From Williamsia sp. 1138 (GTDB lineage Bacteria; Actinomycetota; Actinomycetes; Mycobacteriales; Mycobacteriaceae), in NCBI RefSeq assembly GCF_002095435.2, contig NZ_MJEJ02000049.1, forward strand, positions 1 to 64,000: a DNA stretch of 64,000 nt. Direction: 5' to 3'. Positions 53,565 through 62,412 of this stretch are shown here, one piece after another. Position 1 is the stretch's first letter. Each line of letters starts with the position of its first letter. Made by a program: the position numbers and the translations under genes. Under the pieces are notes generated by a model. It saw only the letters and a program-made list of their open reading frames with translations. It was not told the DNA's origin and did not search any database.

Positions 53565-54770
53565 ATGAACACACCGATGCCGACCGAACTCGTGAACGGC
53601 GACCGAGCCATCGCCGATCACGGAGACAAAGGGCGGCTGTGGCTCGAAGCGATGTGGACCGCCGATCCGCTCGCAGATGCGGTGGTGAGCGACTCCTTCC
53701 CGGATTCCTCTGCGACCGCGGCTGTCGGGGCGGCCCTGGCCGGCGGGGTCACTGCGGTCTCGGATGCCCCACAATCGTTGCGGGCGTTGTTCGCCGTCCT
53801 CGACGCCGAACCCGACTGGGTCGATCACGACCGTTTGGACCGAGCAGCCGACGCACTCATCCAGCACACCGCCGCACTCGGGATCGTGTTGGGCGCAGCC
53901 TCCCTGGTTCGAGGGGCCGCCAACACGATCGCCGGGAAGCCTCTGGCACTGACCGGTCGATACGTCTCGCAGCCGGCGGTGCGCTCGGTCGAGGTCGGCG
54001 AGTGGCTGCGTAAGGTCATCTCGCCCGGCGGAATGCGCAGGGACGGGGATGGTTTCGCCTACACCGTTCGAGTCAGGGTGATCCACGCGCATGTCCGCCG
54101 AGCCCTGGTACGCGGCGGGTTCTGGGACGATTCCGCGTGGGGGGTTCCCATCCCGCAGCCCTACATGGCTTTTACCCTGGCCGAGTTCGGCCACATCGCC
54201 ATCGAGGCGATGTACAAGGTGGGCGTCCGCTTCTCCGATCGCGAACTCGCCGACATCTACCACCTGTGGCGGTACGTGGGACACGTCATCGGCATGGACG
54301 AACGCCTCAATCCCCACGACGAGGCCGATCACATTCGGATCGAAGAGTTGTACCGCCTCACCTCTCCCGGCCCCGGCCAGGACGACTGTGAATTCGTGGA
54401 GGCCCTCACATACGACTATTTGATCCCGGAGCTCGCCAACGTGCTGCCCGGACCGTACGCCGTCCGGCTGAAGGTGGCGTCGAAGCTCATGCAATCCCTG
54501 CAGCGGGTCTTCATCGGAGACACAGCGGCCGATGAACTGCAGATCCCCGACACCCCACTCAAGCATGTGATGACCCGGATCGGTCCGGCGCTTGCTGTCG
54601 TCGGACGCGGTCGAGTACTTCTTGCCGGTGGTTCAGAGCGGCTTTCGAAGCGGGCGTACCGTGAGCGCGATGAGGAGATGACCCGGATGAAGACCAGTTA
54701 TCGGGTGACCCACGAGATGGTCGACAACGCTCCACCCACCACGATGCGGGCCGAGGCCACCGCCGGCTGA
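53565..54770 (+). CDS. Oxygenase MpaB/Lcp-like heme protein (DUF2236)
   Basis: A 401-residue protein of the MpaB/latex-clearing-protein family (b-type heme oxygenases; Lcp cleaves polyisoprene double bonds). Typical blocks are YTVRVRVIHAHVRRALVRGG, YMAFTLAEFGHIAIEAMYKV, HLWRYVGHVIGMDERL and YDYLIPELANVLPG. The His in HLWRYVGH would be the heme ligand by analogy. No signal peptide was seen, unlike secreted Lcp, so it is probably intracellular and not a rubber oxygenase itself. Divergent TetR regulation is likely. Confidence 0.85.
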   Translation: MNTPMPTELVNGDRAIADHGDKGRLWLEAMWTADPLADAVVSDSFPDSSATAAVGAALAGGVTAVSDAPQSLRALFAVLDAEPDWVDHDRLDRAADALIQHTAALGIVLGAASLVRGAANTIAGKPLALTGRYVSQPAVRSVEVGEWLRKVISPGGMRRDGDGFAYTVRVRVIHAHVRRALVRGGFWDDSAWGVPIPQPYMAFTLAEFGHIAIEAMYKVGVRFSDRELADIYHLWRYVGHVIGMDERLNPHDEADHIRIEELYRLTSPGPGQDDCEFVEALTYDYLIPELANVLPGPYAVRLKVASKLMQSLQRVFIGDTAADELQIPDTPLKHVMTRIGPALAVVGRGRVLLAGGSERLSKRAYRERDEEMTRMKTSYRVTHEMVDNAPPTTMRAEATAG

Positions 54771-54842
54771 TCGGCTGAATCAGCTCTCTGCGACCCCTTC
54801 TGCCACCATGGATCCAATGACGGTCTCAGAGATCCTGGTTTC

Positions 54843-56018
54843 ATGATTCGCTTGTTGATGTTCGGTGCGGTACTGGCTCTGGTGACTTTCTGGTTGCATC
54901 GCCGCCTTGTTCGCGCCCCCGGCCTCGGCCGTCCGTGGTCGATCATCGTCGACGCCGTGTTGGTGTCATTGTGGGCGCTGGTCATCATCGGCATCGGCAG
55001 CGGCGAGGTGTTCGACCCCGGCTGGGCCCGGATCCCCGGCTTTGTGGGCATGGTGTGGCTGGCGGCGGTGTTCTACCTGATTCTCGGTCTTCTCGTCGTT
55101 GCCGTGGCCTCTCTCCTCGCCCGTCTCCTCCGCAGTGTGCGTCGCCGCGGACCGGCACCAGCCGCCGGCCCGGCGGTCGAGCCGGCCGGGACGAGTCGCA
55201 GACGCGTTCTTCAGGTCGCCACCGCCGTGGTCGCGGTCGGAGCCATCGCCACCGCCGGATACGGCGTGGTGGAGGCTGCGCGACCACGGATAGTGCGGGT
55301 CCGTGTACCGCTGCGGCGCCTGCCCCCCGAATTTGTCGGTCTGAGAGTCGCGCTGGTCTCTGACCTACATGTCGGCCCCACTCGTGGACGAGAGTTCACT
55401 GCGCGAGTCGTAGACCTGGTCAACGAGCAGCGTCCTGATCTCATCGTCATCGCAGGGGACCTGATCGACGGCACCGTCGCAAAGGTTGCCGCCGATCTCG
55501 AACCGCTCGCCGAACTCGTTGCACCGCTGGGGGTTTTCGGTGTCAGCGGAAACCACGAGTTCTACGCTGACGACGGCGGCCGCTGGCTTGATGTCTGGGA
55601 TCGGCTGGGCGTGCGCACCCTTCGAAACGAACGAGTGTCGGTCAACAGAGATGGCGCCTCCATCGACCTGATCGGCATCCATGACTACTCGTCGCCGAAA
55701 CCGTACGAGCCAGACCTCGACGCCGCACTCGCCGGACGGGATCCGAGTACTTTCGCTCTCCTGATCGCGCACGAACCCCGGCAGGCCTTGGAAGCATCCG
55801 ACCTCGGCGTCGACCTCCAGCTTTCAGGCCACACTCACGGAGGCCAGATGTGGCCGATCCGGTATCTCGTACCTGTGCAGCAGCCCTCTGTTCAGGGTCT
55901 CGACCGCATCGGGAACACCACGCTCTACACCACCCGCGGTGCCGGCGCGTGGGGCCCGCCGGTCCGCGTCGGAGCCCCCCCTGAGGTCACGATCTTGACC
56001 CTCGACCGACCCGATTGA
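54843..56018 (+). CDS. Membrane metallophosphoesterase (YkuE-like)
   Basis: A 391-residue protein. Four hydrophobic helices lie in residues 1-155 with a basic loop at about 100 (RRRGPAPAAGPAV). The calcineurin-type domain follows with complete metal motifs: VSDLHVGPT, IAGDLIDGT, SGNHEFYADD and LSGHTHGGQMWP. Relatives cleave UDP-sugar lipids or other phosphoesters; the domain probably faces the outside. Convergent with the STAS gene, with 4 bases between stops. Confidence 0.9.
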   Translation: MIRLLMFGAVLALVTFWLHRRLVRAPGLGRPWSIIVDAVLVSLWALVIIGIGSGEVFDPGWARIPGFVGMVWLAAVFYLILGLLVVAVASLLARLLRSVRRRGPAPAAGPAVEPAGTSRRRVLQVATAVVAVGAIATAGYGVVEAARPRIVRVRVPLRRLPPEFVGLRVALVSDLHVGPTRGREFTARVVDLVNEQRPDLIVIAGDLIDGTVAKVAADLEPLAELVAPLGVFGVSGNHEFYADDGGRWLDVWDRLGVRTLRNERVSVNRDGASIDLIGIHDYSSPKPYEPDLDAALAGRDPSTFALLIAHEPRQALEASDLGVDLQLSGHTHGGQMWPIRYLVPVQQPSVQGLDRIGNTTLYTTRGAGAWGPPVRVGAPPEVTILTLDRPD

Positions 56019-56022
56019 GGCG

Positions 56023-56412
56023 TCAGTGCACAGCAGCGGCGTCCACGCCGATGTCGTAGATGAGGCGATCGTCGGCGAACAGGTCGAGGACTCGACGTGC
56101 CGCCCTGGACGGGGCCAGGATTCGAAAGCCCTCCGGTCGCCGTGCGTAGGCTGCCAAGACGATCTCGGCTGCTGCGCAGGAGAAGAAGTTGACGTCGGAG
56201 AGATCGACAGTGACATCGGTGTGGTCTGAGATTGCCTCGTTGATGCCGGCCAGCAGTCGCGGGGCCGTCACCATGTCGACATCGCCGCGGACGCGCACCA
56301 GTGCATGCCTGTCGGTGACGGGCTCGACGGCGATCGCAAACGACCACTTGGCGGGGTGGAACGCGACCGCCGGGCCGAGGTCGGTCCTGGTGCGCATGGA
56401 ATCGAGGGTCAT
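56023..56412 (-). CDS. STAS-domain protein (anti-sigma factor antagonist-like)
   Basis: A protein of about 129 residues from the ATG at 56412, which has GAAGGG 8 bases upstream; the longer frame is rejected. The STAS fold is seen in ALVRVRGDVDMVTAPRLLAG and VTVDLSDVNFFSCAAAEIVL, where the conserved phosphorylatable Ser sits in the FSCAA turn (usually DSSG). It may partner an anti-sigma kinase not present in the window. Confidence 0.85.
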   Translation of the reverse strand: MTLDSMRTRTDLGPAVAFHPAKWSFAIAVEPVTDRHALVRVRGDVDMVTAPRLLAGINEAISDHTDVTVDLSDVNFFSCAAAEIVLAAYARRPEGFRILAPSRAARRVLDLFADDRLIYDIGVDAAAVH

Positions 56413-56681
56413 GATCGCGCCCTTCTGTGGGTTGACTCCAGTAGTGGTGAGAGCACTCCGCCGCGTCCTGACAGGGTCTGTCTGAACCTTAGGAAACGCT
56501 CGCGCACAAGACAATCCACACAGACGCATCGGCGCGCAACCGTGACTACCCGGTCACGAATCGGTAACGACGGCAGTGTTGTGCGGCCGGGTTCGCCACC
56601 CGCCGCCGCTCGTTCCGCAGGATGTTACTCACTAGTATGTTGTGGGTCCGCGAACGAGATGAGGAAAGTGGGTCTTTCGAA

Positions 56682-56774
56682 GTGTCTCCAATAGACGTCG
56701 CCATCGAGGGTTTTCTCAATACGAATCCATGGGCTGTCGAAGTGCTGAGCTTCTTCCTGGCCGGATTGCCGTGA
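56682..56774 (+). CDS. Possible 30-residue amphipathic protein
   Basis: A GTG start followed by SPIDVAIEGFLNTNPWAVEV and a hydrophobic end FFLAGLP. The purine-rich GAGGAAAG lies 13 bases upstream (long spacing), TAGTAT about 45 bases upstream could be a -10, and a 14-bp terminator-like hairpin starts 14 bases after the stop. Together these suggest a real short gene, perhaps a membrane-active peptide, but no homologue is recognised. Confidence 0.35.
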   Translation: MSPIDVAIEGFLNTNPWAVEVLSFFLAGLP

Positions 56775-56788
56775 CGATCGCCGGGTCG

Positions 56789-56828
56789 CGGTGACTGCGT
56801 GCACCCATCTGCGCGCACGCAGTCACCG
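56789..56828 (+). terminator. Strong 14-bp hairpin
   Basis: A perfect 14-bp stem, CGGTGACTGCGTGC and GCACGCAGTCACCG, with a 12-base loop. It has no T tail. It may terminate the small ORF on the plus strand; on the minus strand it lies downstream of the FAD oxidoreductase stop at 56889 and so could serve both directions. Confidence 0.65.
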
Positions 56829-56888
56829 TCCCGGCACACCGCCTCGCCATGACGCCGTCCATCGCGGCGTCGTGGCAGGTTTCGTCTC

Positions 56889-58034
56889 TCACCGCGGTGG
56901 TGTGGCTCGTACTCCCCCGTAAATTCCCCATCTCACGATCAGGGGTTGCAGCACGCGCTCGACCGACCACGACGGAAACCGGAACACGCGACCGTTCGGG
57001 GCGAATACCTCGAGACCGTCAGCCTGTGCACCGAGCACGGAGCCCCAGAGCGCCTGCCTCCCGCGGTAGTCACGAAGTCGCCGGCCTTCCAGATCTGCCC
57101 GTATGTTCCGGGCGAGCAACTTGTCGGCCCGGTTGCGGGCAGACGTCCGGAACTCGTCGGTGGCCGCGACATCTCCGACGGCGAACACGTGTTGATGTCC
57201 CCGCACGCGGAGGTCAGCCGAGACACGGACATATCCAGCCTCATCGAGAATGTCGGCGGGTAACCAGCCGGTGTTGGGAACGACGCGGCCTATCGCCCAC
57301 AGAACAGCGTCTGCCACCGCCGGCTTCTGACCTGTTGTCCACTCCACCGTCCCGCTCGTCAGATGGTCGGCGATCGAGCCACTGCTGCCCGCGGGCGCCG
57401 GCCCGGCCCAGGTCACAGCTCGGTGATCCGGATGACAGGTGACTCCGAGGTCGTCCAGCCGTTTCTTCACTCGCTGCCACACCCGGGGGTGATGGCGCGG
57501 TAACGCTCTGGCGTGCGGAAAATAGAGGTCGATGCGCTTGTCGGGCCATCGGGCGGCGAGATTGGCCGCGCTGCTCACCGCTGCCGCCCCTCCCCCGACG
57601 ACGATCACCGACTCGGCGTCGGCCAGTCGATCGTGTGCACAGCGAAGCTCCGCAGCCACCTCTGCCTCGGACTGCATCGTCGGTCGGCGCCAGAACCCGT
57701 TGGTCACCCCTGTCGAGATGACCAGGGTGTCGTACTCGAGTGCCGACTCGGAATTGTCGTCGTGCAGGACCTTGACCACCCGCGCCGCGAGATCGACGCC
57801 CGTCAGTTCTCCATGAACAATGTGAACTCGATCGAGTCGACGAAAGCGCTCGAACGACGTCCAGTAGTCCCGGCTCCAGTCATCGGGGCGCGACAGCCGG
57901 ACCCCTAGCTCCTGACCGCTGACGAGCCCGGGTTTGACCGAGATCCCGACGACGTCGGCGTGCCTCGCGAGATGCATCGCAGTGAGTACTCCCGTGTCGC
58001 CCAGACCTGCGACCACGACGCGTGCACGTCTCAC
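56889..58034 (-). CDS. FAD-dependent pyridine nucleotide oxidoreductase
   Basis: A protein of about 381 residues from the GTG at 58034, which overlaps the DUF1295 stop as GTGA; the much longer open frame is antisense or shadow upstream. FAD site: ARVVVAGLGDTGVLTAMHLA. NAD site: ESVIVVGGGAAAVSSAANLA. A second FAD motif: HQHVFAVGDVAATDEF. No redox Cys pair is seen, so it resembles AIF/FSP1- or NDH-2-type flavoproteins that reduce quinones. It is the last gene of the minus-strand group with DUF1295. Confidence 0.88.
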   Translation of the reverse strand: MRRARVVVAGLGDTGVLTAMHLARHADVVGISVKPGLVSGQELGVRLSRPDDWSRDYWTSFERFRRLDRVHIVHGELTGVDLAARVVKVLHDDNSESALEYDTLVISTGVTNGFWRRPTMQSEAEVAAELRCAHDRLADAESVIVVGGGAAAVSSAANLAARWPDKRIDLYFPHARALPRHHPRVWQRVKKRLDDLGVTCHPDHRAVTWAGPAPAGSSGSIADHLTSGTVEWTTGQKPAVADAVLWAIGRVVPNTGWLPADILDEAGYVRVSADLRVRGHQHVFAVGDVAATDEFRTSARNRADKLLARNIRADLEGRRLRDYRGRQALWGSVLGAQADGLEVFAPNGRVFRFPSWSVERVLQPLIVRWGIYGGVRATPPR

Positions 58035-58912
58035 GCCGTCACCTTGCGCGGCGGCCGGGGCACGAATCGCGACACCCGGTCGATGACCGCCTGGTAGTCG
58101 GGCCGACGGTCGAGGCTGCGCTGCTCCATCATCGGGATACTGGCCCCGAGGAACATCGCCAGCATCGCTGCAGCGCCTGCGAACAGCCACCACGCGTCGG
58201 CGGGAGCCGCGGCGACCCCGAAGAGCGCCAGGGAGAACCAGAAGCCGAACTCGCCGAAGTAGTTGGGATGACGAGACCAACTCCACAGACCTTGATCCAT
58301 CACCTGCCCTGGACGTCGATCGCGGACGAACCGATGCATCTGCGCATCGGCGACGTATTCGAGGAGCACGGCCCCCGTCCCGACGACGAAAGCGAGGCCC
58401 GCAAGCCAGATCAGCTGATCGCCCGTTCGGGTCACGGCAACGTAGACCGGGAGCATCCCGAGGAACACCTGCAGCGTGGGAATCAGATGGATGGCGGCAA
58501 GATCGGTGAGGAACTCCCAGCGCCCGGCACGGTCCCGGAGCATTCCATAGCGCCAGTCCTCGTGATGGAGACCGGGAAAGGCGTACGCCCAGTTCGCCGT
58601 CAATCGAACTGCCCACAGGACGACCACGACGAGTATCAACCAGCAGTGCACCGCGTCGAGCCCGACATCGCCGGCCACCCACCAATAGATCATCAGGACC
58701 GGTGGCACCACGCTCCAGTACGCATCGTAGAAGCTCGAGTTCTTGTGTAACCGACTGAAAGTGAAGATCACCAGCGTTGCCAGCAGGTCTGCGATGAGGG
58801 TGTCGAGCCACAGCCAGGACGTGTCGGGGCCAACCGTCAGCCACACCGCCGCCACGAGAAAGGCCAGGAGGTAGGCGACGCCGACACGGACGAAGGAAGC
58901 GTTCTTGGTCAC
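58031..58912 (-). CDS. DUF1295 integral membrane protein (steroid-reductase-like)
   Basis: A 293-residue protein with about seven hydrophobic helices. The C-terminal signature QGLWSWSRHPNYFGEFGFWF is the known motif shared with steroid 5-alpha-reductase and isoprenylcysteine methyltransferase families. The DUF1295 family is of unknown or reductase-like activity. It overlaps the FAD oxidoreductase, suggesting they act together on a membrane lipid or isoprenoid. Confidence 0.9.
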   Translation of the reverse strand: MTKNASFVRVGVAYLLAFLVAAVWLTVGPDTSWLWLDTLIADLLATLVIFTFSRLHKNSSFYDAYWSVVPPVLMIYWWVAGDVGLDAVHCWLILVVVVLWAVRLTANWAYAFPGLHHEDWRYGMLRDRAGRWEFLTDLAAIHLIPTLQVFLGMLPVYVAVTRTGDQLIWLAGLAFVVGTGAVLLEYVADAQMHRFVRDRRPGQVMDQGLWSWSRHPNYFGEFGFWFSLALFGVAAAPADAWWLFAGAAAMLAMFLGASIPMMEQRSLDRRPDYQAVIDRVSRFVPRPPRKVTA

Positions 58913-58981
58913 GACTCCTGATACTGCCAGCTGCTCACCGTTTTTCGCGGCGCCTTCGCAGGCGTGCTCGCCGCGGAGGGC

Positions 58982-59248
58982 TCAGAGCCGTTCCGTCAGA
59001 TGGACGGTCACCGTAGCTCCGGCCTCCTTGCCGAGTACAGCGCGGAGGTCAGCTCTGATAGGCAGCTTGTGGCGGCCATCCCCCAACGCCATGAACGAAC
59101 TCGTGAACGGGTGACCATCGACGGTGCCTCGCACCTTCACCAATCCGCGGGTTCCGAAGAAGGCTGCCGAGTCCGGCCAGACGACGTAGGTCCAACCGCC
59201 TTTGGCCGGACTCTTCTGCAGCGTCTCGGTGAATGTCTTGTCAAGCAT
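58982..59248 (-). CDS. DUF1905 protein
   Basis: An 88-residue protein from the ATG at 59248, chosen because GGAGG lies 5 bases before it. It is a small beta barrel: [40 protein letters not shown] and [20 protein letters not shown]. The family is uncharacterised and often fused to or near YdeI-like proteins. It lies between DUF1295 and the UbiA-like gene on the same strand. Confidence 0.88.
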   Translation of the reverse strand: MLDKTFTETLQKSPAKGGWTYVVWPDSAAFFGTRGLVKVRGTVDGHPFTSSFMALGDGRHKLPIRADLRAVLGKEAGATVTVHLTERL

Positions 59249-59323
59249 GGTGACCTCCGTATCGAAGCTGGTCTCCATCAGACCACCGGGACCGCCCGAT
59301 CTAATCGGTCGAGCACACGGGGT

Positions 59324-60241
59324 TCACGACAGGAGGAGCACGGCGCATCCGACGAGCACAACATGGACGAAGCTGTACAACTTGTACGCCAGCCGATTTC
59401 GCGAGTACGTGTCGCGCACACCCGTCAGGACCGCGGTAGGCCAGCAGAGCGCCGCCATGAGAGCGGCCGCGGTGAGGGCGGCCGCGCTCGAGGCCCCGCT
59501 GCCCTGGAACAAGAGCAGGTACGCCACGACCGGCCACACTGCCATCATCACGACGAACCAACGTCGGACCGGCGCAGCACCGTAACGCAGCGGATAGGTC
59601 ACCCGTCCGGACTGTTCATCGCCCGCCATGTCACGCACGTCCTCGATCGGCAGCGGGATGATGAACATCGTCGCGATCACCACCGTCCAGTACCACCCGA
59701 CATCATCAAGTGGGTGTGCAATGGCCCACGCACCTGCGAGCTGGGCGATCGCCCCGACCCAGGTGGTCACCGGCTTCCAGAATCGATAGTGCCGGGGCCG
59801 GAGCAGGTGGTGGGTCACCTGCACAGTCGCCACCCACACGATCGCCGCGATGCAGGTGACCGGACTGAGGAACGCCGACAGCGCCACGAAGATCGCCGAG
59901 CTGACATAGCTCCGCCGCCACATACCTTCTGGCGTGACCAGCCCGGACGGAATCGGACGGTACGGCTTGTTGGTGTGATCCTCCTGCGAGCCACCTGCCT
60001 GGTTGGCGGTGTCGAAGACGTAGATGAACAGCAGCGACCACACGAGACCTTGCAGCAGCGCGACCGCTAGATCGAATCCCGAGAGTTCGAAACGCAGCGC
60101 AGCGGTGAGCGTGAAGAGCAGAGGTGGCAGACTCGCAACCCAGATGTTGTCCGCGTTGAGACGAACCGTGATCGCAACCTCCCGCCGCAGGCTCCAGCGC
60201 GGCGTTGCTCCCCGCACCGGACTCCCGTCAAACCGCAACAT
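59324..60241 (-). CDS. UbiA-superfamily membrane enzyme
   Basis: A 305-residue integral membrane protein with eight to nine helices. The first Asp-rich motif is FDTANQAGGSQEDHTNKPYR then PIPSG; the second is PIEDVRDMAGDEQSGR. Classic UbiA prenyltransferases have NDxxDxxxD in the first motif; here the pattern is DxxNQx6EDxxNKPxRP, which from memory resembles UbiA-type terpene cyclases (for example fungal Fma-TC). Substrate would be an isoprenyl diphosphate. It may be a prenyltransferase or a cyclase. It heads the group with DUF1905, DUF1295 and FAD oxidoreductase. Confidence 0.85.
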   Translation of the reverse strand: MLRFDGSPVRGATPRWSLRREVAITVRLNADNIWVASLPPLLFTLTAALRFELSGFDLAVALLQGLVWSLLFIYVFDTANQAGGSQEDHTNKPYRPIPSGLVTPEGMWRRSYVSSAIFVALSAFLSPVTCIAAIVWVATVQVTHHLLRPRHYRFWKPVTTWVGAIAQLAGAWAIAHPLDDVGWYWTVVIATMFIIPLPIEDVRDMAGDEQSGRVTYPLRYGAAPVRRWFVVMMAVWPVVAYLLLFQGSGASSAAALTAAALMAALCWPTAVLTGVRDTYSRNRLAYKLYSFVHVVLVGCAVLLLS

Positions 60242-60438
60242 TCGCTCCCCGTATCGATGTCGAGTTCCGCGCGCAAGTGCGCCGGCCTACCGCACACGTG
60301 CACGCAGCCGCCTGCAGACGCGCTGAGTTTACTCGTGGTCCGGTCCGTTGGCGGTATCACTGCACGGCCGGCGACCGGGCGCACACCACGTGGTCAACCA
60401 AAGTGCCCGGGGCTCAGGCTCACTCGCCGGCGCCGGCG

Positions 60439-61125
60439 TCAGCCCAGGACAAGCGTAGGAAGGCCGAACAGCGGTTCCCTGATGGTGAACACGCTGGTAC
60501 CGGGCTTGCGACCGACTCGGATCTCACTCAGCGACATCCCATCCTCGGACAATCGTCGGTGGGTTTCGCCGATGTCGCTCGATCGCCACGCGATCCCCCA
60601 CAGCGAGGCCGTCGCCGCCTGATCCTGCCCCGGTGCCCCGATCACCACCTCGACGACCACCTGCGTGCTGCGAAAGAACAGCTGGTGGATTCCGTCGTGA
60701 ATGGCCTGTTCCAGACGGAAGTCGAGTCCGAGAGTCCCGGCGAACAGCGCAACGGCGGCGTCTCTGTCGGCTGCGTTGAAGACAAGATGGTCGATCGACT
60801 CGATGTCGCCCACATCCGATCGGGGTGAGAACTCCGACGCCGCCACCACACCCACGGACGGAACACCTGAGGATGCGGTCCGAGTGGGGGTCAGCTCGTC
60901 GACGTCCATCCCTCTACGACGCAGTAGCGTCGTCGTCGCCAGGTGGTCGTCGACGGCGAAGAAGGCCCGGTGTGACCCAGCGGTGCCCGTCAACTCGACG
61001 GATCCGTTGCGCACGCGCAGATCACCACCGAGTAGCTGCCGGTAGGCGATGCCCGATTGCTCGACGTCGTCGCAGCCCACGACGAGCACCGACGATCCCA
61101 GAACCGTCTTCGCCTGATCAGTCAT
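60439..61125 (-). CDS. VOC-family protein
   Basis: A protein of about 228 residues from the ATG at 61125. The two halves carry beta-alpha-beta-beta-beta modules: VLVVGCDDVEQSGIAYRQLL, HRAFFAVDDHLATTTLLRRR, then SIDHLVFNAADRDAAVALFA and GTLGLDFRLEQAIHDGIHQL with WGIAWRSSDIGETHRRLSED. Metal ligands may be His in IDHLVF and Glu in VVEVVI. The reaction is not known. It is divergent from the HugZ-like gene. Confidence 0.82.
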   Translation of the reverse strand: MTDQAKTVLGSSVLVVGCDDVEQSGIAYRQLLGGDLRVRNGSVELTGTAGSHRAFFAVDDHLATTTLLRRRGMDVDELTPTRTASSGVPSVGVVAASEFSPRSDVGDIESIDHLVFNAADRDAAVALFAGTLGLDFRLEQAIHDGIHQLFFRSTQVVVEVVIGAPGQDQAATASLWGIAWRSSDIGETHRRLSEDGMSLSEIRVGRKPGTSVFTIREPLFGLPTLVLG

Positions 61126-61169
61126 GAGTTCATCGAACCACGCACGTCCGGTCGAGTACCGTTTCGACC

Positions 61170-61970
61170 ATGTCTCTCGATCACGGCGACCCCGGCGACG
61201 CCCCCTCTGTTCCACCGCCCCTGATCGACGTCGACGAGGCCAGACGACCCTCGGCTGCCGAAGAGGCGCGCACCATTGCCGGATCCACCAATATCGGCAC
61301 CCTCGCGAGCCTGACCTCCGACGGTTCGCCCTGGGCGTCTTTCATCACCTACGGCCTGCTCGAGGGGGCTCCTGTCCTCTGCGTTTCGCATATGGCCGAG
61401 CACGGCCGAAACCTGGCAGGCGATGGCCGCGCCAGCATCGCCATCGTCGCCCCGAATGCCGAAGCCGACCCCTTGGCGAGCGCGAGGATCACCCTCGCCG
61501 GCCACGTCGAACGGCCGACGGGCGACGAGTTCACGGCCGCCAGGGAAGCTCACCTCGCCGGTGTTCCTGCCGCGAAGTACTACATCGACTTCAGCGACTT
61601 CTCGATCTGGGTGCTGCGGGTGGAACGAGTCCGCTGGGTCGGTGGTTACGGACGCATGGACTCGGCGAGCGCCACCGACTATGCATCCGCCGCACCCGAT
61701 CCTGTGTCGCCCGGTGCTGCTAGTGCGATCGTCCATCTCAACGACGATCATGCTGATTCGCTGCTGGCGATGGCGCGGACTCTCGGTGGCTTCCCGGATA
61801 CCACCGCGGCCGTGTGCACCGGTGCTGATCGATATGGACTCGACTTGCGGGTCCAGACTCCTCGGGGCATCGCGTATACCCGGGTCGGCTACTCGGAGCC
61901 GATCAATGCGTTGGCCGAACTACGTTCGGCGACGGTTGATCTGGCGCGCCGGGCACGCACCCGAGCCTAG
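61170..61970 (+). CDS. HugZ-like flavin/heme-binding protein with DUF2470
   Basis: A 266-residue protein. The N-terminal part (about 20-170) is a split beta-barrel of the pyridoxamine-phosphate-oxidase type: GTLASLTSDGSPWASFITYG, VSHMAEHGRNLAGDGRASIA and YIDFSDFSIWVLRVERVRWV. The C-terminal DUF2470 part (about 185-260) contains IVHLNDDHADSLLAMARTLG, whose His residues can bind heme. HugZ-type proteins break or use heme. Convergent with the DUF309 gene. Confidence 0.88.
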   Translation: MSLDHGDPGDAPSVPPPLIDVDEARRPSAAEEARTIAGSTNIGTLASLTSDGSPWASFITYGLLEGAPVLCVSHMAEHGRNLAGDGRASIAIVAPNAEADPLASARITLAGHVERPTGDEFTAAREAHLAGVPAAKYYIDFSDFSIWVLRVERVRWVGGYGRMDSASATDYASAAPDPVSPGAASAIVHLNDDHADSLLAMARTLGGFPDTTAAVCTGADRYGLDLRVQTPRGIAYTRVGYSEPINALAELRSATVDLARRARTRA

Positions 61971-61980
61971 TATCCGCGCC

Positions 61981-62412
61981 TCAGGCGGACTCGGCGCCGA
62001 TTCGGGCGCGTACGTCAGCGATCACGGCGTCCAGGTCGAGATCGTAGAGCGGCCCCGACGACTCACCGTAGGCGATGAGGTGCCGTTCTCCGCGCGCGAG
62101 GAGGCGGGCGGCACCGACCACGTTGCCACGCCCGGCGTGCGTGAGGGCGACACACAATTGCGCGAGCCCCTGCCACAGTGGACGCTCGCCGTCGGGTCCC
62201 GTCTTCCAGCGAACCTCGAGGACCTCATGCGCGGAGAAGGGTCGGCCCGCGCGCACCAGATCGCACGCGACCTCGAGGGTCTGCTCGGGCGGTAGTGGTT
62301 CCTCCGAGACAGGCTCGACGCCCTTCTCGCCGTACGGCAGGGGTCGACCGAGCGCGTCACGCGGCCTCGCCTGACGCGCCCTGCCTTCATCGTCACGATC
62401 TCTGGCGGTCAT
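61981..62412 (-). CDS. DUF309 protein
   Basis: A protein of about 143 residues from the ATG at 62412, with GGGAGGGAG just upstream. The C-terminal half is the DUF309 helical bundle: LVRAGRPFSAHEVLEVRWKT, LWQGLAQLCVALTHAGRGN and AARLLARGERHLIAYGES. The N-terminal 45 residues are charged and probably flexible. Function unknown. Confidence 0.85.
   Translation of the reverse strand: MTARDRDDEGRARQARPRDALGRPLPYGEKGVEPVSEEPLPPEQTLEVACDLVRAGRPFSAHEVLEVRWKTGPDGERPLWQGLAQLCVALTHAGRGNVVGAARLLARGERHLIAYGESSGPLYDLDLDAVIADVRARIGAESA

Larger units (their letters stand above)
56413..56888. other. Intergenic stretch holding a small ORF and hairpin
   Basis: 476 bases between the STAS gene and the FAD oxidoreductase, both minus strand. 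Apart from the small ORF and hairpin listed separately, a -10-like TAGTAT lies at about 56634. Other frames look accidental. Confidence 0.4.

Noticed and set aside
53211-54566. 451-codon minus-strand frame
   Set aside because: Opposite the MpaB-like gene and running into tetR; no domain signal of its own.
58035-58844. N-terminal extension of the FAD oxidoreductase to 58844
   Set aside because: It overlaps DUF1295 in another frame and has no family features; the GTG at 58034 overlaps the DUF1295 stop and gives the FAD motif near the start.
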